Shown here: one piece after another, positions 23,516 to 32,277 of the stretch | Position numbering within the stretch: the stretch's first letter is position 1 | Layout of the letters: every line of letters starts with the position of its first letter | IMG/VR virus record: IMGVR_UViG_3300047462_000407 | Coordinates: 1-56,768 of that record | Reading direction: 5' to 3' (one strand) | DNA: 56,768 nt | DNA from: a virus | Made by a program: the position numbers and the translations under genes | Notes under the pieces: generated by a model | Told to the model about the DNA's origin: nothing | The model's input: the letters and a program-made list of their open reading frames with translations, nothing else | Database searches by the model: none

Positions 23516-25540
23516 TTAAAATTGCACTTTGATTGTGCGGTTAAAACTTCCTTTTACACGACAAATGACACTGGCTTTGAGTGTAGAAGAAAATCCTAAT
23601 CCACTCAATTGTTCATCTGATTCTTCCACTTTCATCTTTGACCCAAGGATTTCAAACACCTTTCGATGTTTATCCAAATCCTGAGTCAGAAACTCATTAT
23701 AGAAACCGCGTGCTTCGTCTGGATTCTTGCATTTGTCAAGAATAAAAAACAAATGCCTATTACCTGTTTTTTGACCATCCCAATGATTTGGTGAATTCAG
23801 TATCACAGAAGCACGATGAAATTTCTGTGTGCTAATTCCCCAAATTTCTTTGGATGATTTTTTTTCCGGCAAAGATTTAACAATTGTCAAACCACGATTT
23901 TTGGAATAATTAAAAACCGCAATTTCAACATTCGCGCTTTGTGAAGGGTTATGCTCCTGGCTAAAGAAATAAGATGTACCTTGAAACTCAATTTCAACTT
24001 CAAAACCACCATCTTTGGTTTCGCGTTTACTGAAATTGTTCACAACCAAACGATAATCACCTTCCTTTAAATATTTCAAATCAGGAAACGTGATATTTTC
24101 AACAGGCGTGCGAGAATGTCCACCACCAGCATTCATATCAACATCAAGAACGCCCATTGTAGCGGCATCACGTTTATTGCCGAAAAAAATATGACCGCCT
24201 TTTGGTGTATTCAGATGAATATCCAAATCGTCATAGTTGGACCATGACAATGAACATCTCAAAACACCAGTCACGTTACCACCAGCACGTTTAACACGTT
24301 CTTTGATGGTATCGGTAACATCTCCATTATATGACCAGGAAAAATTATTCCCCCATTTGAAAATATTTCGAGCATCGGCATGAACAGGTGCAATCAAACT
24401 CATCAGATTGTTTTGTTTTTCATTTTCAAAAAACACTTCAATTGATGTTGCCGTTGGAAGAATTTTTTCGATAAAATTCTCAACAGTAACTTCCTCAACC
24501 TTATCAAGATTTGGTGCTTTTTCAGCCGCCTCATCTTTCATTTGGTCAAATAACCCCTTCATCGCTTTCTGCGCTGTTCTGTCCGCAAACAAAACATTAT
24601 CAACCGTAATATCAGTCAATTTTGCATAGCGACGATACAAGGATTCAGAAATACCCAAATCAACAACAGTGTTTTCCGCGTCTTCAATCATTTTTTTGCT
24701 AACCAATGATTTCGAACGCTTATAATTTGTTGGCGCAACTTTCGATTCAAAGGATTTAACACAATCCTCCAAATCATAACCTTCTGACAAATCTGTCAAA
24801 AGTGTTCCGATAACCGTATTTTTCAGATTCGAAACTGAACCTAATTCAGTGGATTTTTTCCAAAGAAATTCCTGTTTACCAATATCAGTGGTAATTTTTT
24901 CATATTGTTTTTTCAAATCGCGAATCAATTCAACCGTTTTAAGAAATTCCTCTCCACGATAAATTGAGTTTTGTGCAATCAAATCAAGAACAATCGAAAT
25001 CGATTCCTTGTTTATTTTCTGCATGCTGGATTCAAGCGTTTGGTAATTAGTCAACGCTTCGCCTTTAACCGTATCAACGCTACGGTTAGAAAGGTAATAT
25101 TTTGAAGGCAATTTGTAATGGAAATGATTCCACGTCACCACGCTATTTTCAAGCATTTGATGATTTTTGTCAGTGCCAATATCGCGTTGAAAATGCCTGA
25201 AAATATTCTTTACAGACTTTCCCTTAATATATGCAGATAAGGCATCAGCAACGGGTTTGTAGATATCCCCAACGACTTCTGGAACATCCCAGATAGAAAC
25301 CAGTTTACCAGAATCAAACGCCACCACGCCGCCGCATTGGCGGATAAATGTTTTGCAGCAAGCGCAATCATGTTCAGTACGCTTAAGGTGAATTGGATTG
25401 GTGCCTTCTGGAAAACTTTTTAAATAAAGTTCCCACAATTCATTCCTATCCAACTCAACATAAAACAATTCTGATGCAGAACTGGTCATGCTATCGAATT
25501 GTGTGTTCACAGCGTTTTTAAACTTCATGAAATCTTGCAT
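23516..25540 (-). CDS. Conserved phage protein with YfaP-like C-terminal domain
   Basis: 674 aa. The N-terminal domain has E-L-W-E-L-Y-L-K-S-F-P-E-G-T-N-P-I and E-H-D-C-A-C-C-K-T-F-I-R-Q-C-G, a cysteine cluster suited to metal binding. A helical middle follows. At about residues 415-510 a YfaP/DUF2135-type beta sandwich appears: L-S-W-S-N-Y-D-D-L-D-I-H-L, then F-F-G-N-K, and L-D-V-D-M-N-A-G-G-G, with Asp/Asn suited to calcium. Widely distributed in phages, unknown role. More G+C-rich than its neighbours, hinting at a different history. Confidence 0.75.
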   Translation of the reverse strand: MQDFMKFKNAVNTQFDSMTSSASELFYVELDRNELWELYLKSFPEGTNPIHLKRTEHDCACCKTFIRQCGGVVAFDSGKLVSIWDVPEVVGDIYKPVADALSAYIKGKSVKNIFRHFQRDIGTDKNHQMLENSVVTWNHFHYKLPSKYYLSNRSVDTVKGEALTNYQTLESSMQKINKESISIVLDLIAQNSIYRGEEFLKTVELIRDLKKQYEKITTDIGKQEFLWKKSTELGSVSNLKNTVIGTLLTDLSEGYDLEDCVKSFESKVAPTNYKRSKSLVSKKMIEDAENTVVDLGISESLYRRYAKLTDITVDNVLFADRTAQKAMKGLFDQMKDEAAEKAPNLDKVEEVTVENFIEKILPTATSIEVFFENEKQNNLMSLIAPVHADARNIFKWGNNFSWSYNGDVTDTIKERVKRAGGNVTGVLRCSLSWSNYDDLDIHLNTPKGGHIFFGNKRDAATMGVLDVDMNAGGGHSRTPVENITFPDLKYLKEGDYRLVVNNFSKRETKDGGFEVEIEFQGTSYFFSQEHNPSQSANVEIAVFNYSKNRGLTIVKSLPEKKSSKEIWGISTQKFHRASVILNSPNHWDGQKTGNRHLFFILDKCKNPDEARGFYNEFLTQDLDKHRKVFEILGSKMKVEESDEQLSGLGFSSTLKASVICRVKGSFNRTIKVQF

Positions 25541-25615
25541 AGTAGGTTCCCTGGTTAGAATATTTTAGACATTATATGAACGGCAAAACAAAGGCAAATT
25601 GTTTTTATACCTGAA

Positions 25616-25690
25616 TTAATGTCCTAAACAAAGGACTGCAATGGCTCCAACTAGCCATAGTCCAGCAATAAATCTTGTCAAGTGTATCAT
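25616..25690 (-). CDS. Single-span membrane peptide
   Basis: 24 aa, MIHLTRFIAGLWLVGAIAV followed by a short hydrophobic end, GGAG upstream. One transmembrane helix. Lies in the gap upstream of the 674-aa gene. Confidence 0.4.
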   Translation of the reverse strand: MIHLTRFIAGLWLVGAIAVLCLGH

Positions 25691-25762
25691 GCTATACTCC
25701 ATTCATAATCATCTAGGGTCATTACAGATTCGCTACCGTCGTATTCATTTGACAACCGCATC

Positions 25763-25780
25763 GGTATCTAATTAGATACC
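25763..25780. promoter_or_regulatory. Perfect 18-bp palindrome
   Basis: GGTATCTAATTAGATACC. It overlaps the stop of a possible 18-codon ORF (25772-25828, minus, coupled by TAATG to the gene at 25828). It is not followed by a T-run. Operator-like. Confidence 0.5.
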
Positions 25781-25827
25781 AAAACGGATTAATTCATCAA
25801 AAGTCATGTCTTCTAATTCTTTTGCCA

Positions 25828-26376
25828 TTAGTCAAGCCTTGACTCGAAAGACAAACCTTCAATGTCGTGCTTGCGCAGAACATCCAATGCAGCACGCAAA
25901 CATTCTTCACGCAAGCCAATTTCTTGACGTGGTTGGTATTTGAACGATACCTGAACCGTACCCGCATTTCCCATGCGCGGATTGTTTTTCAAATACCATT
26001 TGGCAAACTTGGTGCGTTTATCCGAAATGATAATATGAGCAAATCCACACAAATCCAACATACCAAAACGTTGTGCTGGTGATGATGTATCGAACGGAAT
26101 TGAGCATCGTTCGTTCCACCATTCATCTCCAGCCTTATTGGCTGCATCAGATGCTTCCTGCATGATTTTTGCATAATCAACAGAAACCGATTTTTCGAAT
26201 TTTGGTTTATCTGCTTTTGGTTCTTTGCTCTGTTTTTCAAGCAAAGATTGAATCATATCACTCGCCTGTTGGCGGGTAAGATTTTGTGGACGAACATCTT
26301 CACCAGAAAGGCGGCGAATGAAAAAAGTTTGTGATGGCGTAGCTGGCGCATCAGGTTCTTTGATTTGAACAGGCAT
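25828..26376 (-). CDS. Hypothetical protein
   Basis: 182 aa from ATG 26376 (AAGGAG upstream; overlaps upstream stop as TAATG). Charged linker, then DEWWNERCSIPFDTSSPAQRFGMLDLCGFAHIIISDKRTKFAKWY. No family recognised. Fourth gene of a coupled operon starting at 27264. Confidence 0.65.
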   Translation of the reverse strand: MPVQIKEPDAPATPSQTFFIRRLSGEDVRPQNLTRQQASDMIQSLLEKQSKEPKADKPKFEKSVSVDYAKIMQEASDAANKAGDEWWNERCSIPFDTSSPAQRFGMLDLCGFAHIIISDKRTKFAKWYLKNNPRMGNAGTVQVSFKYQPRQEIGLREECLRAALDVLRKHDIEGLSFESRLD

Positions 26377-26675
26377 TAGTTTGCTCCTTTCGGTGTTGAA
26401 GTATTGTCCACCCAATAGATATAATTTTGAACAGCATTATCCAAAGGTTCGTTCTGGTTCTTCAAGATAACGAAATTCATGTATAGATAATCGCATGGGT
26501 TTTCGATTTGCACAGGTGTTGTTTCGTAACATCTGTTCGCAAGCGACAATTGATATTGCAACAATTGTTTTGCTGGATGATTGCCTTCATGAAAACCAAA
26601 ACAATAAAACAAAGCCAAAAGCAAACCCATAAGAATGGCAGCACCAGAACCCATCTCAAAAGAAATTTTCTTCAT
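26376..26675 (-). CDS. Small membrane protein
   Basis: 99 aa with one transmembrane segment (about residues 9-28, GSGAAILMGLLLALFYCFGF) and a C-terminal domain containing two cysteines (RCYETT, NPCDY). Likely periplasmic. Coupled upstream and downstream. Confidence 0.6.
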   Translation of the reverse strand: MKKISFEMGSGAAILMGLLLALFYCFGFHEGNHPAKQLLQYQLSLANRCYETTPVQIENPCDYLYMNFVILKNQNEPLDNAVQNYIYWVDNTSTPKGAN

Positions 26676-26977
26676 TATTCTGTTTCCATAAAATAATTCT
26701 CGTACATGGTATTATTGTGTTCATGACGCGACCATGAAGTAAGCCACAACGCCCATCTATCAACATACCAATCAAATAAAGTCATTTGTCGCATTTTGTT
26801 CATTGCAAAAGCATGTTTCTCATCAATGCAATTAGCAAAACTTGTCCATTCTTCAGGAGTTAATGGATTGCCACCCAATCTTGATTTCCAATCACGAGCA
26901 TCTTGAATCGTGGGAAAATTGGCAAATTTCCACTTCAAAAATTCAATCCAGGTTTTGTTTTTATATTCTTTTGACAT
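26675..26977 (-). CDS. Hypothetical protein
   Basis: 100 aa from ATG 26977 (GGAGA upstream; TAATG overlap with the preceding stop). Tryptophan-rich: WIEFLKWKFANF, EEWTSFANC, LFDWYVDRWALWLTSWS. No family recognised. Confidence 0.6.
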   Translation of the reverse strand: MSKEYKNKTWIEFLKWKFANFPTIQDARDWKSRLGGNPLTPEEWTSFANCIDEKHAFAMNKMRQMTLFDWYVDRWALWLTSWSRHEHNNTMYENYFMETE

Positions 26978-27264
26978 TATTTTGTTCTCCAAATACGATA
27001 TGCGTTTTTATCGCGGCAACGCCTAGTTGCATAATCCCAATTATCGCCCTTCATTTTCTTAAATGTAGCCGCAAATTGTCTGGCTGCAAAAAGATAAGTG
27101 GTTAAAAAACTATCTCCAGGCTGCATTGTAGAAATTTTTTTTAGTACATTTTCGCGCCCATCAATATAAAGATTTTTATGTTTTGGATTGACAAAAATAC
27201 CCCGCTGGTTCTTTTTTGAAGAACCATTTTCAATTATCTCATCACCTGATACATCATCAATCAT
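26977..27264 (-). CDS. Hypothetical protein, first gene of coupled operon
   Basis: 95 aa if started at ATG 27264 (MIDDVSGDEIIENG); an ATG at 27303 is also in frame. I prefer 27264 because a good promoter occupies 27272-27299. Ends with GDNWDYATRRCRDKNAYRIWRTK. Function unknown. Confidence 0.6.
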   Translation of the reverse strand: MIDDVSGDEIIENGSSKKNQRGIFVNPKHKNLYIDGRENVLKKISTMQPGDSFLTTYLFAARQFAATFKKMKGDNWDYATRRCRDKNAYRIWRTK

Positions 27265-27271
27265 GAAATAG

Positions 27272-27299
27272 TTCATATCATGAAAAAATAGTTTGTCAA
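27272..27299 (-). promoter_or_regulatory. Sigma70-type promoter
   Basis: Minus strand TTGACA (27299-27294), 16-bp spacer, TATGAA (27277-27272), 7 nt before ATG 27264. Confidence 0.6.
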
Positions 27300-27367
27300 G
27301 CATTTTTTTCAGAAATTAATATTGCTTTGGATAAATAATTCAAATATAAATAGAAAATGGTTTATAC

Positions 27368-27442
27368 GCACGATTAACTCATTGGTAGAGTGTCTCCTTT
27401 ACATGGAGAAGGTAGGGAGTTCGATTCTCTCATCGTGTACCA
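27368..27442 (+). tRNA. tRNA-Val (UAC)
   Basis: Acceptor GCACGAT/ATCGTGT, D-arm ACTCATTGGTAGAGT, anticodon arm TCTCC-TTTACAT-GGAGA with TAC, T-arm GGGAG-TTCGATT-CTCTC, encoded CCA. Confidence 0.92.
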
Positions 27443-27480
27443 AAATCTTCAAAAAATTTAAGTGTTAAAGGATTATAGTT

Positions 27481-27669
27481 ATGGTTGTTTATGTTTATGA
27501 TAAAATTTCAAAGCGTGAGGGAACGGTAGTTAATGAAATTCCTGGTGTTGGGTCTTATGTTATTGAAACAGTAGACAACGAAAGATTCACCCAAAAAATT
27601 AAATTGCTTACGAGAATCGATAAACTCACTGTTCCTGCAAAACCAGTTAAGAAAAAGAAAATCTCTTAA
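27481..27669 (+). CDS. Small hypothetical protein
   Basis: 62 aa; AAAGGA upstream. Looks like a short SH3-like barrel (VYDKISKREGTVVNEIPGVGSYVI) with a basic tail KPVKKKKIS. Directly precedes the NADAR gene. Confidence 0.6.
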   Translation: MVVYVYDKISKREGTVVNEIPGVGSYVIETVDNERFTQKIKLLTRIDKLTVPAKPVKKKKIS

Positions 27670-27670
27670 A

Positions 27671-28099
27671 TTGGTTATTGACAGTTTCAGTAAACAATAC
27701 AGATTTTTATCAAATTTCTATCCCTGTAAGATTTGGTTTGAAGGATTATTATATCCTTCAACTGAACATGCATATCAAGCCGCCAAAACGCTTGATATGC
27801 AAGAACGTATAAGAATAAGCAAATTACCTGTTGCTGATGCAAAAAAAGCTGGCAATAAAATTAAAATCAGAGATGATTGGGAAGAAATAAAAATCTCTGT
27901 TATGGTTCAATTAATTGATATGAAATTTAATATCCAATTATTTGCAGAAAAATTACTTGCAACTGGTGAGGCAGAATTGATTGAGGGTAATTGGTGGAAT
28001 GATGTATTTTGGGGTGTTTGTAAAGGTGTTGGAAAAAATATGCTTGGTATTATTTTGATGGAAAAACGCGACCGTTTAAAAGAAGAATTATTGAAGTAA
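27671..28099 (+). CDS. NADAR-family (YbiA-like) N-glycosidase
   Basis: 142 aa from TTG. Typical NADAR order: Y-R-F-L-S-N-F-Y, Y-P-S-T-E-H-A-Y-Q-A-A-K, then W-E-E-I-K...V-M-V-Q-L-I-D-M-K-F, L-L-A-T-G-E-A-E-L-I-E-G, and W-W-N-D-V-F-W-G-V...G-K-N-M-L-G. Known relatives act on riboflavin-pathway intermediates (YbiA), and NADAR partners of DarT remove ADP-ribose from DNA guanine. In a genome full of ART-like genes an ADP-ribose-related role is attractive but inferred. Confidence 0.9.
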   Translation: MVIDSFSKQYRFLSNFYPCKIWFEGLLYPSTEHAYQAAKTLDMQERIRISKLPVADAKKAGNKIKIRDDWEEIKISVMVQLIDMKFNIQLFAEKLLATGEAELIEGNWWNDVFWGVCKGVGKNMLGIILMEKRDRLKEELLK

Positions 28100-28435
28100 T
28101 TTCAAATAAAATAAATGTTCTTTGTAAGAGCCTTCATATAATTCATAAAGGAAATATAATTTATGATAATTATAAGCAATTTCTTTGTGAATACTTAAAG
28201 ATACGAATGGAAAATTAACAAAGAAAAATTTTGGAATATTGTCTGGCATGTAAAATTTAATCATTATTTCTGGTATATTTTCAACGTTTTTTATAATACG
28301 TGCATATTGGCAGCTTAATTTTATTGCTGGTAAACTATTTTCGACAGATGAAAAAATATGAGGGTGAATTTTTTCATCTTTTAAAATTTTATCGATATGG
28401 TTTTTTGAAAAATCAATCCATTCTTCTTCAGTCAA
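28088..28435 (-). CDS. Hypothetical protein
   Basis: 115 aa, helical, beginning MTEEEWIDFSKNHIDKILKDE. Overlaps the upstream gene by 8 nt and the convergent NADAR gene by 12 nt. No family recognised. Confidence 0.6.
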   Translation of the reverse strand: MTEEEWIDFSKNHIDKILKDEKIHPHIFSSVENSLPAIKLSCQYARIIKNVENIPEIMIKFYMPDNIPKFFFVNFPFVSLSIHKEIAYNYHKLYFLYELYEGSYKEHLFYLKLLQ

Positions 28436-28934
28436 TTTTTTCTATTGCCTCTTTATAAAAATTTTCTGTGATACCTAAAGCAGTAAACCATTCATTGAAG
28501 TATTCTTCTAATCTGCCTTTATTAGAATACATAAATTTATTAGAATCGAAATCTTTTCTATTTTGAATTTTATTAGCAATCAACATTTGATTTACTTCAA
28601 GTATAGGGCTTAATTTGATTCCATTTTTGGGAAATACATCTTTGGGTAAATATGCGTTTGCTATACCACGATATTCCATTGCCAAATAAACAGTATTTTT
28701 AAATCCTCTTAGAGTAATAAATTCTTTACCAACAGTAATCAATTCTTCATTATTTTGAAATAATGGATGCAAACAAAATGCACCCATGGTTTCATAATCA
28801 GATTTTAAAAAATCTAAAATGGAAATACCTTCAATTATATGATTAATCAAAGGTATTTTGCTTCTACTTGCTTTTTTATTCCCATAAAAAAGCGAAATAG
28901 CATTCCATTCTTGTGATAAAAATATATCGTCCAT
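28428..28934 (-). CDS. Hypothetical protein
   Basis: 168 aa. LINHIIEGISILDFLKSD and YLAMEYRGIANAYL suggest a mixed fold; no recognised motif. Start overlaps the upstream stop (TAATG). Confidence 0.6.
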   Translation of the reverse strand: MDDIFLSQEWNAISLFYGNKKASRSKIPLINHIIEGISILDFLKSDYETMGAFCLHPLFQNNEELITVGKEFITLRGFKNTVYLAMEYRGIANAYLPKDVFPKNGIKLSPILEVNQMLIANKIQNRKDFDSNKFMYSNKGRLEEYFNEWFTALGITENFYKEAIEKID

Positions 28935-29557
28935 TACATTGTTGGTGGCAAAGATGGTGCATTAGGCTGTGTTATTTGTGGCGTATTTTGTGGTGATGGT
29001 GGCGTTTGTTGTACTGGCGCAAATGAAGTAAAACATGCGCCCAAAGAGTTTAAAGAATTTGTAGTATCAACCAAAGGAATATTAAAAACTTTTTTGTTTG
29101 TTACATCCGTTAATTTTATATTTTTTGAGGATGCCATATCATTAAGGAAATCAATTAAAACTTCTTGTTTTAAATAAAATGAAAATTTATTTTTTGCATT
29201 CACAACAGGCAAAACTTTATAAATATCTCCATTAATATTAAGTTCAATAACGTCTTTATCTTTTATATCCCAATTATTATCCAAAATATTAAAACGTAAA
29301 ATTAATGGCGCGACTGCCATACCAGAAATTATATAACTAAATTGATTTTTTTCATCCATTGGAGCAAAATTATCAATTGATTGAACTAAAATACAAGCAT
29401 TCACATTATTAATTGTGGCGGTAAAAACATTCCATTTTGCACCACTTGCAAAAAGTCCTTTAATTTCTGTATTCGATGCTGGAGCATTTGCTTGCGCTTT
29501 TGCATCTGGCATCAAAAATAGTGTTATAAACAAAGCAGTAAGTAATATTTTTTTCAT
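28934..29557 (-). CDS. Secreted protein, IalB-like candidate
   Basis: 207 aa from MKKILLTALFITLFLM (AAAGGAA upstream) with a signal peptide ending A-K-A. The middle, K-W-N-V-F-T-A-T-I-N-N-V-N-A-C-I-L-V-Q-S, is reminiscent of invasion-associated locus B proteins (W-x-V...C-x-x-x-Q), a family frequent in alphaproteobacteria, but the second Cys is far away. Proline/glutamine-rich C-terminus. Periplasmic or surface location likely; identity uncertain. Confidence 0.55.
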   Translation of the reverse strand: MKKILLTALFITLFLMPDAKAQANAPASNTEIKGLFASGAKWNVFTATINNVNACILVQSIDNFAPMDEKNQFSYIISGMAVAPLILRFNILDNNWDIKDKDVIELNINGDIYKVLPVVNAKNKFSFYLKQEVLIDFLNDMASSKNIKLTDVTNKKVFNIPLVDTTNSLNSLGACFTSFAPVQQTPPSPQNTPQITQPNAPSLPPTM

Positions 29558-29655
29558 AGATTTTGGTTCCTTTAAGTTATCTCTGACATAAAAGTTAAAA
29601 AAAAGCAATTGAAAAATATCTAAAACCATCGTAAACATAGTTAGGAGTATAATTT

Positions 29656-30012
29656 ATGAATTTTTTGCGCTACATTTTTGATTGGTTTTTTTTAATTGTA
29701 GTAGCTTTTTGGCTATATGTTTATATTTTAATTTACAGAATTTTTTTTAATGTATTTTTTTGTATTATCGGTATTAAAAAAATAGATTATGAAAAATTTA
29801 ACAAAATTAAAACAACAACCGATTTAGAAATAAAAAATATAACAGAAAAATTTTATATTTGTGATGAAATACAAATTTGTTATTTTATGGGCAAAAAGTT
29901 TTATCTTTTGAAAAAAAGAAAAAATTTATTCATCAATATAGAAATTGCACAATATGAATATTATATATCATCTGGTGATTTTATTTTAACATTTTTAAAA
30001 TTGTTAGATTGA
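29656..30012 (+). CDS. Membrane-anchored hypothetical protein
   Basis: 118 aa; AGGAG upstream. Two hydrophobic segments in the first 45 residues (F-rich, LRYIFDWFFLIVVAFWLYVY...), then a basic soluble domain. Very Phe/Ile/Lys-rich because of AT-rich codons. Confidence 0.6.
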   Translation: MNFLRYIFDWFFLIVVAFWLYVYILIYRIFFNVFFCIIGIKKIDYEKFNKIKTTTDLEIKNITEKFYICDEIQICYFMGKKFYLLKKRKNLFINIEIAQYEYYISSGDFILTFLKLLD

Positions 30013-30023
30013 TAAATAAATGA

Positions 30024-30731
30024 ATGACACAGCAAATTATCAATCTTGGTCCAACCAACAATCCTACATCTGGAGATTCTATAAGAGTCTCTTTTACAAA
30101 ATCTAATTCAAATTTTACAGAATTATATTTACATACCGTAAATTACAACAACCCTCATGAAGTTACTGCTGCACAAGTTGGTGCAGTATCAACAACTTTA
30201 TTAGGTGTTGCTAATGGTGTTGCTACATTAGGTTCAGATGGAAAATTACTTTCATCACAAGCAAATGGTTCTGGTTCTTCAAATATAAATTTTGGTGCCC
30301 CTGTTGTCACCAATTCTTTATCAAATAATCAAATTATTGTTTATAATAATTCTCTTGTTGAATGGACAAATGTTTCACAAGTCTATCAACCACATGGGTT
30401 TTTTGCAGGAAATCCAACAACGACTGGTCAAATAATTTATGCATGGGTTTCTACACAAGCCGCTTCGTTTCCATATAATTTTACTGGTAGTATTGCAACG
30501 TGTTTGACACCACCAGCAGCATATGCGAATTTTAACATCTATCATGTTTCTGGCGGCACTGGCACAATTGTTGGTATAATAAATTTTAATGGCGGATATT
30601 CTGGAGTATATTCCAATACACAAATGAACCCAATTACCATAAATGTTGGTGATGTGATTTACGTTTCGGTTGGAACAGTAGATGCTTCAATAAGTACAAT
30701 CATTTTCACATTATCTGGCACTTTGATTTGA
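30024..30731 (+). CDS. Tail or neck fiber-like protein
   Basis: 235 aa. N-terminus NNPTSGDSIRVSFTKSNSNFTELY is the recurring phage structural motif (G-D-x-x-R-x-x-F-x-K-x-N-x-N-F-T-E-L-Y) found at the attachment ends of fibers. Next, H-E-V-T-A-A-Q-V-G-A-V and G-V-A-T-L-G-S-D-G-K-L resemble fiber shaft repeats; the C-terminal half is beta-rich. Likely a short fiber or fiber-associated protein for adsorption. GATAAATA lies 5 nt before the ATG. Confidence 0.75.
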   Translation: MTQQIINLGPTNNPTSGDSIRVSFTKSNSNFTELYLHTVNYNNPHEVTAAQVGAVSTTLLGVANGVATLGSDGKLLSSQANGSGSSNINFGAPVVTNSLSNNQIIVYNNSLVEWTNVSQVYQPHGFFAGNPTTTGQIIYAWVSTQAASFPYNFTGSIATCLTPPAAYANFNIYHVSGGTGTIVGIINFNGGYSGVYSNTQMNPITINVGDVIYVSVGTVDASISTIIFTLSGTLI

Positions 30732-31312
30732 TTCTAAAACAATTATTTGAATCTGAAAATGAAACTATGCGTTTATGGCATGGTGGTAGAGGATTAGAAT
30801 TTTCTTATCAAGAAATGCTTGCACATAAAAAAGGAAGATGGGAACATGGTCCTGGTTTATATCTAACAAATCATTATGAAATTGCTGCAAAATATGCAAA
30901 AGGTGGTGGTAAAATATATCTTGTTACTATAAACAAAGGTACAGATATAGCCAACGTAAATGTTTCTATCGAAGATGCTATTGAATTTGTAAAAAAATAT
31001 GCAATTAAAAGATATCAAAAAAAAATCATTGAAGATTTGCAAAATTCTTTAAATCGACAAGGGTTTCTTTGGATTAGTAATGTTGGTAATTTGTGTTTTA
31101 ATTATAATGCATTAACCCCAGAAAACACAATTAATTTGAGAAAATTTTTTGTAGAACATGGTGTTGATTATGAAATCGTAAAACATTTTGGTGGAAGAAA
31201 CGATTCAACTGTTGTGGTGGTTTACAATCCAAAAATTATCAAAAGTGTTAAAGTAAAAAAATCATCCGAAACTACAATGGATGATAGAACAAATTCTACA
31301 GAAATCACTTGA
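30728..31312 (+). CDS. ADP-ribosyltransferase-like tagged protein
   Basis: 194 aa from a TTG overlapping the upstream stop (TTGA). Tag (M)ILKQLFE|S. ART-like landmarks: L-W-H-G-G-R-G-L-E-F, then W-E-H-G-P-G-L-Y-L-T-N-H-Y-E-I-A-A-K-Y-A with the usual G-x-G-x-Y-x-T...A..Y strand-helix. The catalytic Glu is not obvious. Ends with V-V-V-V-Y-N-P. Probably modifies a host protein or nucleic acid after injection (inference). Confidence 0.75.
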   Translation: MILKQLFESENETMRLWHGGRGLEFSYQEMLAHKKGRWEHGPGLYLTNHYEIAAKYAKGGGKIYLVTINKGTDIANVNVSIEDAIEFVKKYAIKRYQKKIIEDLQNSLNRQGFLWISNVGNLCFNYNALTPENTINLRKFFVEHGVDYEIVKHFGGRNDSTVVVVYNPKIIKSVKVKKSSETTMDDRTNSTEIT

Positions 31313-31358
31313 TAACCGTCTAAAAATATAATAGACAAAAATATCAAGGAGATGTTTT

Positions 31359-31883
31359 ATGTCTATTTTACGCTGGGATAAACCAAAAAAAGTTTTAACA
31401 CCTGCTCAATGGGCAAAAAGCTATGGTTTTGAAGATGGTCCTACTGGTGGTTATGTGCCAAATATGAGCGAAGCTGACCAATTAAGTTGGAAAGCGAAAA
31501 TCAAAGGAACAAAACTTGGATATCCACAAGTTGAAATCAGAAAAACTACAACAAGAGATAGTTTAATTTTAATAATAGTAAATTTGGGTGCTGGATATAA
31601 TTACAAACAATATATATCTGAAGATCAAGATTATGTTGGTAAAAAAATAGAAGATTTTCCAAATGAATTTTATAATATCAACGTTAATCCAGATGATTAT
31701 AGATATGACGATGAAAAATATTGTTATAATCGAGAAGAGTTAGATGAAAGTGCATATCCAACGAAAGGAATTAACGTTCATCTTTCAACAAATGGTCCGA
31801 TTCAAATGACTTTTGCTGAAATGAATGAAATGCAAATGGCAATCGAAGAAGCAAAACAAGCTTTGGAAAGTTTGCAAAAATAA
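31359..31883 (+). CDS. Conserved hypothetical phage protein
   Basis: 174 aa with AAGGAGA upstream. N-terminus R-W-D-K-P-K-K-V-L-T-P...G-G-Y-V-P-N-M-S...W-K-A-K-I-K-G...P-Q-V-E-I-R-K matches a phage family known only by sequence. The C-terminus has a long helix (FAEMNEMQMAIEEAKQALESL). Confidence 0.7.
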   Translation: MSILRWDKPKKVLTPAQWAKSYGFEDGPTGGYVPNMSEADQLSWKAKIKGTKLGYPQVEIRKTTTRDSLILIIVNLGAGYNYKQYISEDQDYVGKKIEDFPNEFYNINVNPDDYRYDDEKYCYNREELDESAYPTKGINVHLSTNGPIQMTFAEMNEMQMAIEEAKQALESLQK

Positions 31884-31887
31884 TAAT

Positions 31888-32277
31888 TCAAATTAATTTA
31901 TAAAACGATGGTGCAACCAAACCTTCAAATTCTTTTCTAATCGCTATCGGTTTATACCCATATCGTAAAAGAACATCGGGAAGAAAATCATTAACAATTA
32001 ATTCAACCACAATACATTCAAAATTGTATTTTTTGGCTAATTCAAATGTTAAATCGTCAAGTGCTTTGTAATTACCAGTGCGCTTATATTTTTCTTTTAT
32101 TTCAAGGTTGTTTGATTTTTTTGGATTTTTTGTGTTTGCTCTAGTTAATGTGTAATATAACACATCATTTATCAAAGTTTTTTGTTTTCTATAGTAAGAA
32201 ACCAATCCACATTCAACAATATATAAATTGCGAACGGTTTCATCAAGAATAAATTGTTCTAAAGAAATTTTTTTCAT
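31888..32277 (-). CDS. GNAT-like acetyltransferase
   Basis: 129 aa. The C-terminal half, Y-K-R-T-G-N-Y-K-A-L-D-D-L-T-F-E-L-A-K-K-Y-N-F, then I-V-V-E-L-I-V-N-D-F-L-P-D-V-L-L-R-Y-G-Y, is the GNAT acetyl-CoA loop, helix and N-x-x-x-x-x-x-Y layout. Overlaps the CCA-adding enzyme stop by 4 nt. Substrate unknown. Confidence 0.6.
   Translation of the reverse strand: MKKISLEQFILDETVRNLYIVECGLVSYYRKQKTLINDVLYYTLTRANTKNPKKSNNLEIKEKYKRTGNYKALDDLTFELAKKYNFECIVVELIVNDFLPDVLLRYGYKPIAIRKEFEGLVAPSFYKLI

Noticed and set aside
25772-25828. 18-codon coupled ORF
   Set aside because: TAATG coupling is suggestive, but length and lack of homology prevent a confident gene call.
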